Source: Phytohalomonas tamaricis (lineage in GTDB: Bacteria; Pseudomonadota; Gammaproteobacteria; Pseudomonadales; Halomonadaceae). From it: DNA of 64,000 nt. Shown here in pieces: positions 1-7,816 of this stretch. Location: NCBI RefSeq assembly GCF_003012345.1, contig NZ_PVRV01000024.1:434001-498000 (forward strand), read 5' to 3'. The first letter of the stretch is position 1. Each line of letters opens with the position of its first letter. Both the position numbers and the translations under genes were made by a program. The notes beneath the pieces are model-generated. The model saw nothing but the letters and a program-made list of their open reading frames with translations, was not told where the DNA came from and ran no database searches.

Positions 1-669
1 GTGCGCGAGAACACCGAAGGCGCCTATCTGGCCGAGGGCCAGACGCTGTCCGAGGATGGCGAGACTGCGCTATCGAGCATCCGTGTCACCCGTTCGGGCT
101 CCGAGCGCATCGTCCGCTATGCCTTCGAGATGGCCCGCAGCAAGGGGCGCAAGAAAGTGACCGCAGTGCACAAGGCCAACATCATCAAGACCAGCTCCGG
201 CCTGTTTCTCGATGTCGCCCGTGAGATCGCCAAGGAATATCCCGAGATTGAATTCCAGGAGATGATCGTCGACAACACCTGCATGCAGCTGGTGATGAAT
301 CCGTATCAGTTCGACGTAATCGTCACTACCAACCTGTTCGGCGACATTCTCTCCGACCTGTGCGCCGGTCTAGTCGGTGGCCTCGGCCTGGCACCGGGCG
401 CCAACATCGGCAAGGATGCTTCGATCTTCGAAGCGGTGCACGGCTCAGCGCCCGACATCGCCGGCAAGAACATCGCCAACCCCTGCGCGCTACTACTGGC
501 CGCCGCCGACATGCTTGATCATCTTGAGATGACGGAAAAAGGCACCCGCATTCGCCGCGCCATCCGTAGCGTGCTGGAGAACGCCCGCGAGCAGGTCACG
601 CCAGACATGGGCGGCAGCGGCACGACCGAATCGTTCGCCGACGCCCTGGTGGCCGAAGTCAGCCGCTAG
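1..669 (+). CDS. NAD-type isocitrate dehydrogenase, 3' part (5' truncated by window edge)
   Basis: C-terminal 222 residues of an isocitrate/isopropylmalate dehydrogenase family enzyme (beta-decarboxylating oxidoreductase). The frame is open from base 1, and the first codon, GTG, is the internal Val of the substrate-binding motif VRENTEG rather than a start. Visible signatures are VHKANI (catalytic Lys region), [10 protein letters not shown] (metal/substrate Asp region), [12 protein letters not shown] (metal-binding Asp), and [18 protein letters not shown], the family C-terminal cofactor motif. Known family members of about 340 residues convert isocitrate to 2-oxoglutarate with NAD; I infer that role over LeuB because of VRENTEG and overall similarity to proteobacterial NAD-IDH. 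It ends 16 bases before the converging eutC-like gene. An isopropylmalate or homoisocitrate substrate is not excluded. Confidence 0.85.
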   Translation: MRENTEGAYLAEGQTLSEDGETALSSIRVTRSGSERIVRYAFEMARSKGRKKVTAVHKANIIKTSSGLFLDVAREIAKEYPEIEFQEMIVDNTCMQLVMNPYQFDVIVTTNLFGDILSDLCAGLVGGLGLAPGANIGKDASIFEAVHGSAPDIAGKNIANPCALLLAAADMLDHLEMTEKGTRIRRAIRSVLENAREQVTPDMGGSGTTESFADALVAEVSR

Positions 670-685
670 GCGATGTCACGGCCCG

Positions 686-1633
686 TCACTGTTGAAGGCG
701 GGCAAGGGCAAACGCGGCGATGGCGGTATCCTGCACGCCGGTACCGGTCAGGTCACAGACCGTGATCTGATCGGGTGAGGTGCGCGGCGAACGGTCTGAA
801 GTGAGGACATTGCCAAGCTCGTAGATGGCAAAAGGCGGCTCCTTACCGGCATAGACCTTGAGTTCACCGTTGCTTTCGCTCTGCCTACGGATGTCAGCGA
901 CAAATACATCTGCACGCTCCAGCACCGAGCTGTCCAGCTCGCGCTTGTCAAAGCTGTCCGAGCCCATCGCAGTGACATGCACCCCTGCCGGCAGATGGAC
1001 GCCATCAAGCAGCGGCTGACGTGACGGTGTAGTGGTGACAATGATATCGGCATGCGCACAGGCCGCGCCGATCTCGTCGCAAACATTGACCGTCAAATCA
1101 TACTTCTCGGCCATCCTGGTCGCGTACGCCTCGGCCTTGGCATGATCGCGTCCCCACACGCTGAGCGTATCGATCTCACGGACCAGCATGAGCGCGGCGA
1201 CCTGCAGCTCGGCCTGTGCGCCGGTGCCGATCACGGTGACGCGGCTGGGGCCGGGATTGGCCAGACGCTCGGCGGCAATGGCCCCGGCCAGTGCAGTGCG
1301 GATCTCGGTCAGATATCCCTCATCATGCAATACCGCCTCGACCAGCCCGGTCTTGGCCGAGAACACTATCATCAGACCATTAAGACTCGGCAGGCCGCGC
1401 TTGGGATTGTCGAAAAAGCCGGGGCTGACCTTGATCGCGAAGTGGTCGCTGCCCTTGATGTGAGCGGTCTTGACGTCGACCTCGCCGTTAGATTCTTCAA
1501 TCGCCATCGACAGGATCGGCGGCTGCACTACCTCGCCCCGCCCTAGTGCGCGGAAACCGACCTCAACGGCTTCCAGCGCCTGCTCATCGAGCGTGACGAC
1601 GTCTTCAATCTGCTTGCGGTTGTAAAGCTTCAT
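686..1633 (-). CDS. eutC: Ornithine cyclodeaminase/mu-crystallin family protein, EutC-like
   Basis: A 315-residue member of the ornithine cyclodeaminase/mu-crystallin family: an N-terminal substrate-binding half (LNGLMIVFSAKTGLVEAVLHDEGYLTEIRTALAGAIAA split around the conserved T-x-x-RT segment) and a Rossmann NAD(P) site VIGTGAQAELQ near residues 134-144. It is the last gene of a three-gene minus-strand run, 39 bases after eutB. Family knowledge: EutC of ectoine-degradation loci and the related iminosuccinate reductases pair with a threonine-dehydratase-like partner, giving aspartate from hydroxyaspartate. I infer an EutC/iminosuccinate-reductase-like role from this pairing, not from active-site analysis. 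The ATG has a GGGAAG ribosome-binding site 4-9 bases upstream. Alternative: alanine dehydrogenase or ornithine cyclodeaminase. Confidence 0.75.
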   Translation of the reverse strand: MKLYNRKQIEDVVTLDEQALEAVEVGFRALGRGEVVQPPILSMAIEESNGEVDVKTAHIKGSDHFAIKVSPGFFDNPKRGLPSLNGLMIVFSAKTGLVEAVLHDEGYLTEIRTALAGAIAAERLANPGPSRVTVIGTGAQAELQVAALMLVREIDTLSVWGRDHAKAEAYATRMAEKYDLTVNVCDEIGAACAHADIIVTTTPSRQPLLDGVHLPAGVHVTAMGSDSFDKRELDSSVLERADVFVADIRRQSESNGELKVYAGKEPPFAIYELGNVLTSDRSPRTSPDQITVCDLTGTGVQDTAIAAFALARLQQ

Positions 1634-1672
1634 TGGTCTTCCCTGAATCGCTTGAACTGTCTTTCGGTACGG

Positions 1673-2665
1673 TCAGTGAGACGCTGTGTGCGCTACGCGC
1701 CATGCGTCCATGAAGGTCTCGCTCGATACGCCATTGCCCGAGACAATCAGCGCTACCGTCCTGCCACGGATATCGAGACAATGTTCCTCGAGGGCGGCGA
1801 GCCCGACCGCTGCGGCCCCTTCGACCACCATTTTCTCGTGGGCGAAAAAGTGCACCATGGCGCGAGCAATCGCCGCCTCGGATACAGCGTAGCTGTCATC
1901 CATCACTTCGCGTACCAGCGTGAAGGTGCAGCGGTTGTCGAGGCCGATACCACCGCCGAGCGAATCGGCAAAGGTCGTGACCTCCTCAACCTCGACCGGT
2001 TGGCCGGCCTCGAGGCTCATCCTCATCGCGGCGCCCTCCTGCATGCTCACGCCGGTGACGTGCACAGCGGGATTTATCACTTTAACTGCGCGACCAATGC
2101 CACCGAGCAGGCCACCGCCCGAGAGCCCGATCAGGACATGGTCGAGTTCGGGCAAGTCTTCCAGCAGTTCAAGGCCGATGGTGCCCTGGCCAGCGACGAT
2201 CAAAGGATCGTCGAACGGCTCGATCAGCGTCATGCCCTCCTGAGCTACCAGCCGCCGCGCCTCGACGAAGGCCTCGTCCTGGGAATGGCCAATAATGCGC
2301 GTCTCGGCACCGAGGGCTTCGATCGCCTCGACCTTGTTATGCGGCACCAACGCCGACATGCAGATGATCGCGCGGACACCTGAACGGCTCGCGGCATAAG
2401 CCACGGCGCGGCCGTGGTTGCCAGTCGAAGCCGTAGTTACACCACGCTCAAGCTGCTCGGGTGTCAGCGCGGCGATCTTGTTGGTCGCACCGCGCAGCTT
2501 GAACGCCCCGGTCGGCTGCAGCGTTTCGAGCTTGAGATAGACCTCGGCTGCAAAGCGTGTCGACAGCATATGGGAGCGGATCAGCGGCGTGCGCGTCACC
2601 TGACCGGCGATGCGGCGCCGAGCGAGATAGATATCATGCAACGTGACGGGGAGATGATCGGGCAT
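1673..2665 (-). CDS. eutB: PLP-dependent threonine/hydroxyaspartate dehydratase, EutB-like
   Basis: Fold-type II PLP enzyme of the serine/threonine dehydratase family, 330 residues from the chosen ATG. The PLP lysine lies in KLETLQPTGAFKLRGATN (Ser/Gly-x-x-Lys-x-Arg type motif), the phosphate-binding glycine loop is SGGGLLGGI, and ASTGNHGRAVA is the substrate/cofactor loop. The frame is open a further 34 codons upstream to 2767, but the family N-terminus begins near LHDIYLARRRI, so the ATG at 2665 is preferred even though only a weak AGG lies upstream. Paired with an EutC-like reductase and preceded by an aldehyde dehydrogenase, it probably removes water and ammonia from a hydroxy-amino acid such as 3-hydroxyaspartate. 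Catabolic threonine or serine dehydratase is the main alternative. Confidence 0.8.
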   Translation of the reverse strand: MPDHLPVTLHDIYLARRRIAGQVTRTPLIRSHMLSTRFAAEVYLKLETLQPTGAFKLRGATNKIAALTPEQLERGVTTASTGNHGRAVAYAASRSGVRAIICMSALVPHNKVEAIEALGAETRIIGHSQDEAFVEARRLVAQEGMTLIEPFDDPLIVAGQGTIGLELLEDLPELDHVLIGLSGGGLLGGIGRAVKVINPAVHVTGVSMQEGAAMRMSLEAGQPVEVEEVTTFADSLGGGIGLDNRCTFTLVREVMDDSYAVSEAAIARAMVHFFAHEKMVVEGAAAVGLAALEEHCLDIRGRTVALIVSGNGVSSETFMDAWRVAHTASH

Positions 2666-2782
2666 GGTCGAACCTGTAGCGGACAATAAGCGGGCGGCGT
2701 CGACGCAAAACGACAACGGGCAGGAGGAATATTGCCCACCCTGCCCGAATGCCGTTGGCGTAATCAAGGTTGATGTCGGCTA

Positions 2783-4249
2783 TCAACTGCCGGACAAGGT
2801 CGGCATGTTACCCAGGCAGTAGTACTTGGTTTCGAGATACTCCTCCAACCCTTGGCGTGCTCCCTCACGGCCGAGCCCGGACTGCTTGACACCGCCAAAG
2901 GGAATCGGCGGGCCGGTCATCTTGACCGAGTTGACGCTCACCATGCCGTACTCAAGCCCGCGCAATAGCTTCCAGATGCGCCGCACGTCATAGGTGTAGA
3001 CATAAGCCGCCAGACCATACTCGGTATCGTTGGCGGCCTCGATCACCGCATCGTAGTCGTCGAAGGCGCAGACAGCGGCGACTGGCGAAAACGTTTCTTC
3101 ACGGAATACCCGCATCTCCGACGTGATGTCCGCCAGCAGCGTTGGCATAAAGAAGTTGGTGCCCGGTGCCATGCGTTGATCGCCAGCGATCAGCCGTGCC
3201 CCTTTGCTCAACGCATCGTCGACCATGGCATTGGCCATTTCCACCGCCCGGCCGTGGATCAGCGGGCCGATATCGACATCCATCATGCCATTGCCGACCT
3301 TGAGGTTCTTCATCCGTTCCGCGAAGCAGTCCAGAAAACGATCATAAAGCGAGCGGTGAACGAAGATGCGGTTGGCGGCGAGACAATCCTGACCGGCGGT
3401 CTGGAACTTGGCGTCGATCGCTGCTTTGGCGGCCTCGTCGGGGTCCATGTCCTCGCAGACAATAAATGGCGCGTTGCCACCGAGTTCTAACGCGACGCGC
3501 TTGACGCTGTCAGCGCTTTGCCTGAGCAGTAGCCGGCCGACACGGGTCGAGCCGGTGAATGAGACCGACTTGACCCGATCGTCGCCGCACAGCAACTCGG
3601 AGACCCGCTCCGGCTCGCCAGTGATGACATTGAACACTCCGGCGGGAATGCCGGCACGCTCAGCGAGTTCCGCCAGCGCCAAAGCCGAGAATGGCGTCTC
3701 GTTGGCCGGCTTGACCACCACGGTGCAACCGGCGGCGAGTGCGGCAGCGGCCTTGCGAGTGATCATCGCCAGCGGGAAATTCCACGGCGTGACCATCGCC
3801 GCCACGCCAATCGGCTCCTTGAGCGTGCCGAGCGCAGCGTTGGGAATGTGGCTGGGAATCGTCTCGCCGTAGGCGCGCCGGCCTTCTTCGGCGAACCATT
3901 GAATGAAGCTCGCACCATAGTCGACTTCGCCGCGAGCGTCCTTGAGCGGCTTGCCCTGTTCCAGCGTCATGATGTGGGCGAGGTCCTCGCGGTGCTCTTG
4001 CAGCAGATCGAACCATTTATGCAGCCGGGCGGCGCGGGCCTCGACGTTTAGCTGCCGCCACAGCGCAAAGGCGCGCTGGGCGACGTCGACAGCGTGCGTG
4101 ATCTGATGGGCGGCGAGCAGCGGCACGTGGCCAAGCGTTTCGCCGCTGGCCGGATCAAAAACCGCCTGATCATCACCGCTTTCGCTATGGGTCCATTTGC
4201 CATCGATGTAGGCGAGTTGGCGGAACAGACGTGGATCGTTGAGCTTCAT
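2783..4249 (-). CDS. NAD(P)-dependent semialdehyde dehydrogenase (GabD/SSADH-like)
   Basis: A 488-residue aldehyde dehydrogenase superfamily protein with all expected residues: TPWNFP (catalytic Asn157), NAD-binding KPANETP and SFTGSTRVG, general-base Glu255 in ALELGG, and nucleophile Cys289 in GQDC. The GQxC form and length match succinate-semialdehyde dehydrogenases (GabD type). It is first in a minus-strand run with eutB and eutC (117-base gap) and has a GGGAGAA ribosome-binding site. Inference: it oxidises a semialdehyde in the same catabolic route, as the Ssd/DoeC-like enzymes in ectoine loci do. A 2-oxoglutarate-semialdehyde substrate, which would complete the arabinose pathway encoded at 6704-13276, is a real alternative; sequence alone does not decide. 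Confidence 0.85.
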   Translation of the reverse strand: MKLNDPRLFRQLAYIDGKWTHSESGDDQAVFDPASGETLGHVPLLAAHQITHAVDVAQRAFALWRQLNVEARAARLHKWFDLLQEHREDLAHIMTLEQGKPLKDARGEVDYGASFIQWFAEEGRRAYGETIPSHIPNAALGTLKEPIGVAAMVTPWNFPLAMITRKAAAALAAGCTVVVKPANETPFSALALAELAERAGIPAGVFNVITGEPERVSELLCGDDRVKSVSFTGSTRVGRLLLRQSADSVKRVALELGGNAPFIVCEDMDPDEAAKAAIDAKFQTAGQDCLAANRIFVHRSLYDRFLDCFAERMKNLKVGNGMMDVDIGPLIHGRAVEMANAMVDDALSKGARLIAGDQRMAPGTNFFMPTLLADITSEMRVFREETFSPVAAVCAFDDYDAVIEAANDTEYGLAAYVYTYDVRRIWKLLRGLEYGMVSVNSVKMTGPPIPFGGVKQSGLGREGARQGLEEYLETKYYCLGNMPTLSGS

Positions 4250-4431
4250 GCTGGTTCTCCCGGAAGGGCGTACCCTGGCTGACGGTGTGCTTGCAGTCAG
4301 CCTACGGCAGTGTCCGGGGCAATACTTTTTGAAACCGACCGTTCAGGCGTGCATTTTTTCTGCAATACATGGTACATCATGACACTTTTTTGGCCCATCG
4401 TAGGGCAGTCACGTTTGCCTTAATTAGCTAT

Positions 4432-4444
4432 GGTGTAAAACACC
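4432..4444. promoter_or_regulatory. Short palindrome in divergent intergenic region
   Basis: GGTGTAAAACACC (5-base arms, 3-base spacer) lies in the 240-base gap between the divergent aldehyde dehydrogenase and lactonase genes, about 45 bases before the lactonase ATG. Its position would suit an operator. No known regulator is recognised. Confidence 0.25.
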
Positions 4445-4489
4445 TGTACATTTGTAATCCATCACAAAGCACATAACAGGGACTCGTTC

Positions 4490-5737
4490 ATGAATGTATT
4501 GCTCTCACTGCCAACAAAACGCCCTCCTTCAACGTGGATGAAGGCACTGACCATAACGCTGGCACTGGCCTGCCCTGTTGCTATCGCCCAAGCGGACACG
4601 CAAGCGAGCACGCCGAATGACTCGCAGGCGAAAACCCTGCTGGTCGGTACCTACACTGACGGCTATCTCTATCTGCCCACCAATACACGGCGCGACCCCA
4701 GCCACAGCAAGGGGATCTACCGTATTGGCATGGATGCCGAGGGCAAACTGACCAGACACGCCGCGACGCCTGTGGTCAGCCCTTCATGGCTGGTCATCGA
4801 CCCGCAAGGACATTACGTTTATGCCGTCAACGAAGCTACCGGGCATACCGAGGGACAGGTCAGCGCCTTGATGGTCGATCCGGACAGCGGTGAGCTTCAT
4901 CTCATCAACCAGCAGCCCAGCCATGGCTGGCAGCCTACCCACGCCGCCCTTTCTCCCGACGGGCGCTACTTGCTCGTCGCCAACTATTCCGTTGATCCCG
5001 GCCATGCCGGCGTCTCGGTGTTCCCGATCAAGGAAAACGGCTCGCTGGGTGAGATGGTGCAAAACATTCCGCACTTGAAAGGGTCTGGTGGTGTGCCGGA
5101 CCGCCAGGCGTCCGGCCACGCCCACTCGGTCACTTTCTCACCCGATGGCAAGAAGGTGTTCGTCGCTGATCTTGGCGCAGACAAGCTGTCTGCCTACCGC
5201 TATCAGCCCGATAGTGCTCAGCCGCTAAGTGCCGATGACGACGCAACGATCGAGTTCCCCAAGGGCAGCGGTCCGCGTCACATGCTGTTCGATGAAAGCG
5301 GTAAACATGCCTATTTGGTCACTGAAATGGGCGCTCATGTGTATATGTATGATTACCGGCAGGGACGGCTCGAACAGCGTCAAGCGTTGGCCTTGACCGA
5401 CAAGCAGGACCCCAAGGCCAAGGCTGGCAGCGGTCTGGGCCTGTCACCGGACGGTCAGTTTCTTTACGCCGGTAATCGTGGCACCACTAACGAGCTGGTG
5501 GCCTACCGGGTCAATGCAGACGATGGCACGCTGAGCGAAGTGGGTCATTACTCCAGCCAGGGCAAGGAACCGCGCGCCTTCAGAGTAGGCGCAGACTTCA
5601 TTCTGGTGGCCAACCAGTTCAGCGATCAGGTCGTCGAATTCAAACGCGATGCACAAAGCGGCGCCCTGACGCCAACAGGAGAAGTGCTGGATATTGAAAG
5701 TCCGTCAGACGTCAAGGCGCTGCAAACGACAGAGTAA
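4490..5737 (+). CDS. Exported lactonase-family beta-propeller protein (6-phosphogluconolactonase-like)
   Basis: A 415-residue protein with an N-terminal signal-like segment (basic start, hydrophobic ALTITLALACPVAIA, AQA-type cleavage near residue 35) followed by a seven-bladed propeller of the lactonase family (PF10282 type): LLVGTYTDG opening, repeated SPDG/DPQG blade turns, GSGPRHMLFDESG and GLGLSPDGQFLYAGNRG. Family members hydrolyse sugar lactones (Pgl of E. coli type) but many are uncharacterised. Export makes cytoplasmic 6-phosphogluconolactone an unlikely substrate; a periplasmic sugar lactone is the better guess, possibly related to the neighbouring pentose locus. It is transcribed alone, divergent from the dehydrogenase operon and convergent with the cupin gene. 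Confidence 0.75.
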   Translation: MNVLLSLPTKRPPSTWMKALTITLALACPVAIAQADTQASTPNDSQAKTLLVGTYTDGYLYLPTNTRRDPSHSKGIYRIGMDAEGKLTRHAATPVVSPSWLVIDPQGHYVYAVNEATGHTEGQVSALMVDPDSGELHLINQQPSHGWQPTHAALSPDGRYLLVANYSVDPGHAGVSVFPIKENGSLGEMVQNIPHLKGSGGVPDRQASGHAHSVTFSPDGKKVFVADLGADKLSAYRYQPDSAQPLSADDDATIEFPKGSGPRHMLFDESGKHAYLVTEMGAHVYMYDYRQGRLEQRQALALTDKQDPKAKAGSGLGLSPDGQFLYAGNRGTTNELVAYRVNADDGTLSEVGHYSSQGKEPRAFRVGADFILVANQFSDQVVEFKRDAQSGALTPTGEVLDIESPSDVKALQTTE

Positions 5738-5751
5738 TTAGCGTTCGTTTT

Positions 5752-5795
5752 TTGATCGGCCTATGGGTTCAGCGAACATGCCATAGGCCGATCAA
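5752..5795. terminator. 15-base perfect inverted repeat between convergent genes, overlapping the cupin stop
   Basis: TTGATCGGCCTATGG (5752-5766) is repeated exactly inverted as CCATAGGCCGATCAA (5781-5795) around a 14-base loop. It lies 14 bases after the lactonase stop and probably ends transcription from both sides. The only T/A tract (TTTTTT at 5748-5753) is on the left, so it does not follow the hairpin as U-residues in either transcript. The right arm encodes the last residues of the cupin protein and the TGA stop is in the loop. Confidence 0.55.
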
Positions 5796-6338
5796 GGCAC
5801 CCCCCTCTCCTCCTACCGGGTCACGCGAGGGCATCGGTACCTGAGCAATACGCTTGGTGGCGGCGTCATGTTCGGTGGCGTCACGGCAAATATCCCATTG
5901 CTGCTGATCAGGCGGATAACCGGCCACGAGTTGGAAGTCATCGCTCGCGTCAAGGCAGCAGTGTCCGGTACCGGCAGGGAGAATAATCACATCGCCGGCC
6001 TTCACTTCAACGTCCTGACCTGCTTCACCGCCCAATCTGAGTCGCGCCCAGCCGCTGAATATTCCCAGCACTTCATGGGCAACCGAATGATAGTGATGAT
6101 AATCAAATACGTTGCCGCGCCACTGCGCTGGCCAGGCGTTGATATCGAATAACGTTTCAAGGTGCTCAGCCAGATCGCCACGGCCTGGCGTGATCGAGCG
6201 ATAAAGCACTACCGGCAGAGGGCTATTGGGAATCGTGCCGTCATCGTCAAACGTATATGTTTCAGGCGTGACCACGTTGCCCGCATCATCGATAAGCCCC
6301 AGCTCGGCCAGATAATCTTCGATCATTTGTCCCGTCAT
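5769..6338 (-). CDS. Cupin-domain protein (YjlB-like)
   Basis: A 189-residue protein with one cupin barrel: motif 1 is HYHSVAHEVLGIFSGWARLRLGG (split HYH...HE...G) near residues 82-103 and motif 2 is GDVIILPAGTGHCCL near 115-129, giving the usual three-His/one-Glu metal site. The arrangement, with about 80 residues before the cupin, resembles the YjlB family, whose function is unknown. The ATG has a strong CAGGAG site. The gene is transcribed alone, divergent from the arabinose operon and convergent with the lactonase gene, and its final codons form one arm of a perfect inverted repeat. A role in sugar handling is possible from context only. Confidence 0.75.
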   Translation of the reverse strand: MTGQMIEDYLAELGLIDDAGNVVTPETYTFDDDGTIPNSPLPVVLYRSITPGRGDLAEHLETLFDINAWPAQWRGNVFDYHHYHSVAHEVLGIFSGWARLRLGGEAGQDVEVKAGDVIILPAGTGHCCLDASDDFQLVAGYPPDQQQWDICRDATEHDAATKRIAQVPMPSRDPVGGEGGALIGLWHVR

Positions 6339-6703
6339 GCCTTGCTCCTGTGCGTTAAATAACTCCAGGGCTGTCAGCCAGACAGCATTACGTCCTTCAG
6401 GCTAGTACAGCAGCCTCCTGTCAGGGCAATCCTTCGCAAGGTTCGTGACGATAACTGTTGCGACAATAACGTAAGACCTCTCCTTCCCCTCCATTTATGC
6501 CCCATTAACAAGCCTCAAAACAGTCATACTATTTTGGTCTATACACGCCTTTAGGCGTATTCATCCACCTATATCACAGTGATAACCTTTATATAGTCAT
6601 ACTAATTAAAGGTTATTTGCCTCACCCGATTGTAGGGCCAGCGAATTTCTACCCAACGACACAATAAGACCCGTGCACGGGTCACTCAATCAGGAGAATG
6701 CCA
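6339..6703. promoter_or_regulatory. Divergent regulatory region upstream of araFGH, with direct repeats and palindromes
   Basis: This 365-base gap holds no gene. It contains a direct repeat AGTCATACTA at 6522-6531 and 6595-6604 (73 bases apart), palindromes ACGCCTTTAGGCGT (6545-6558) and TATCACAGTGATA (6572-6584), and a perfect 16-base palindrome GACCCGTGCACGGGTC (6668-6683) ending 8 bases before the AGGAG of araF. The repeats may be operators for the GntR-type regulator encoded at 13406-14155, whose own upstream region contains TCATACCC in both orientations. The 16-base palindrome would form a hairpin in the araF leader mRNA. All regulator assignments are inference. Confidence 0.4.
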
Positions 6704-7804
6704 ATGATCCCCCTGTCACTTCTCGGCCGAGGACACTCCAATGGTCTATTGCAACGGCTCTCTTCACTGCGGCCAGCGCTCTCAGCACAGCGCTCCGCAC
6801 GTGCACGAGTATCGCTCGTTGCTAGCCTGGGCCATCTGACGCTCTGTGCAGGGCTGCTACTCGGCGCCAATGCCGTGCAGGCTGCCGATGCCGACGAGGT
6901 CAAGATTGGCTTCATTGTCAAAAAGCCCGAGCAGGCCTGGTTCATCAACGAACAGAGTGCCGCCACCGAGCTGGGTGAGCAGGAAGGATTCGAAGTGGTC
7001 CGTCTGGCAGGCGAAGACGGTCAGAAGGTATTGAGCGCGATCGATAATCTCCATTCTCAAGGTGCACAAGGCTTCGTGATCTGTCCGCCCGATGTGCGTC
7101 TTGGGCCAGCGATCATGAACCGCGCCAAGCAGTACAACATGAAGGTGGTTACGGTTGACGACCAGTTCATCGGCAGCGATGGCAAGCCACTGGCTGATGT
7201 TCCGCACCTGGGCATGTCGAGCTACAAGATCGGACAGCAGGTTGGTCAAGCCATTGCCGAGGAGGCCAAGCGCCGCGGCTGGAATCTCGAAGAAGTGGCG
7301 GCACTGCGCATCAGCAACAATGAGCTGCCCACCGCCAAGGCACGCACTGATGGCGCAACCGAGGTGCTTTTGCAAGCCGGGCTCCCCGAAGCCAATGTTT
7401 TTGACTCCCCACAACAGAATACCGATACCGGCAGTGGCTTTGCCGCAGCAACGCCGGTGCTGTCGAAAAACAGCGCCTTTGAGCATTGGGTGATCTACGC
7501 CATCAATGAAGAGAGCGTACTGGGCGGCGTACGTGCCAGTGAACAGTACGGCCTCAACGCTGATCAGGTGATCGGTGTCGGCGTTAATGGCTCCGGTGCG
7601 GCCTTTGCCGAATTTTCACGTGACAAGCCGACCGGTTTCTACGGCACCGTAGCCGTCAGCTCAACCGCGCATGGCCGTGAATCAGCACAGAATCTTTATC
7701 AGTGGATTACCACCGACACTAAACCGCCAGCCAATACTGAAACATCCGGCAAGCTGATGACTCGCGACAACTGGCAGCAGGTTCGCCAGGAACTCGGACT
7801 GTAA
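6704..7804 (+). CDS. araF: L-arabinose ABC transporter, periplasmic binding protein
   Basis: Periplasmic pentose-binding protein closely resembling AraF: mature region opens with VKIGFIVKKPEQAWF, then GQKVLSAIDNLHSQGAQGFVICPPDVRLGPAI, VTVDDQF and GINGSGAA-like GVGVNGSG. The signal peptide is unusually long (about 60 residues), with the hydrophobic core LTLCAGLLLGANAVQAADA. Two ATGs are in frame; the one at 6704 is chosen because AGGAG (6692-6696) is 7 bases away, whereas it nearly abuts the first ATG at 6698. First gene of an operon with araG, araH and two catabolic enzymes. Arabinose specificity is by family resemblance; fucose, xylose or galactose are possible. Confidence 0.88.
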   Translation: MIPLSLLGRGHSNGLLQRLSSLRPALSAQRSARARVSLVASLGHLTLCAGLLLGANAVQAADADEVKIGFIVKKPEQAWFINEQSAATELGEQEGFEVVRLAGEDGQKVLSAIDNLHSQGAQGFVICPPDVRLGPAIMNRAKQYNMKVVTVDDQFIGSDGKPLADVPHLGMSSYKIGQQVGQAIAEEAKRRGWNLEEVAALRISNNELPTAKARTDGATEVLLQAGLPEANVFDSPQQNTDTGSGFAAATPVLSKNSAFEHWVIYAINEESVLGGVRASEQYGLNADQVIGVGVNGSGAAFAEFSRDKPTGFYGTVAVSSTAHGRESAQNLYQWITTDTKPPANTETSGKLMTRDNWQQVRQELGL

Positions 7805-7816
7805 CGGAGCCCGACC

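Noticed and set aside
1-669. Assignment as LeuB (3-isopropylmalate dehydrogenase)
   Set aside because: VRENTEG and the overall pattern fit NAD-type isocitrate dehydrogenase better, though the truncated 5' end prevents full exclusion.
1052-1546. 164-codon open frame on the plus strand inside eutC
   Set aside because: Antisense shadow of a well-conserved gene; no ribosome-binding site and composition follows third-position bias of eutC.
1652-2383. 243-codon plus-strand frame opposite eutB
   Set aside because: Antisense to a PLP enzyme with all motifs; sequence lacks any recognisable domain.
6857-7486. 209-codon minus-strand frame opposite araF
   Set aside because: Shadow of the binding-protein gene, no start signal.
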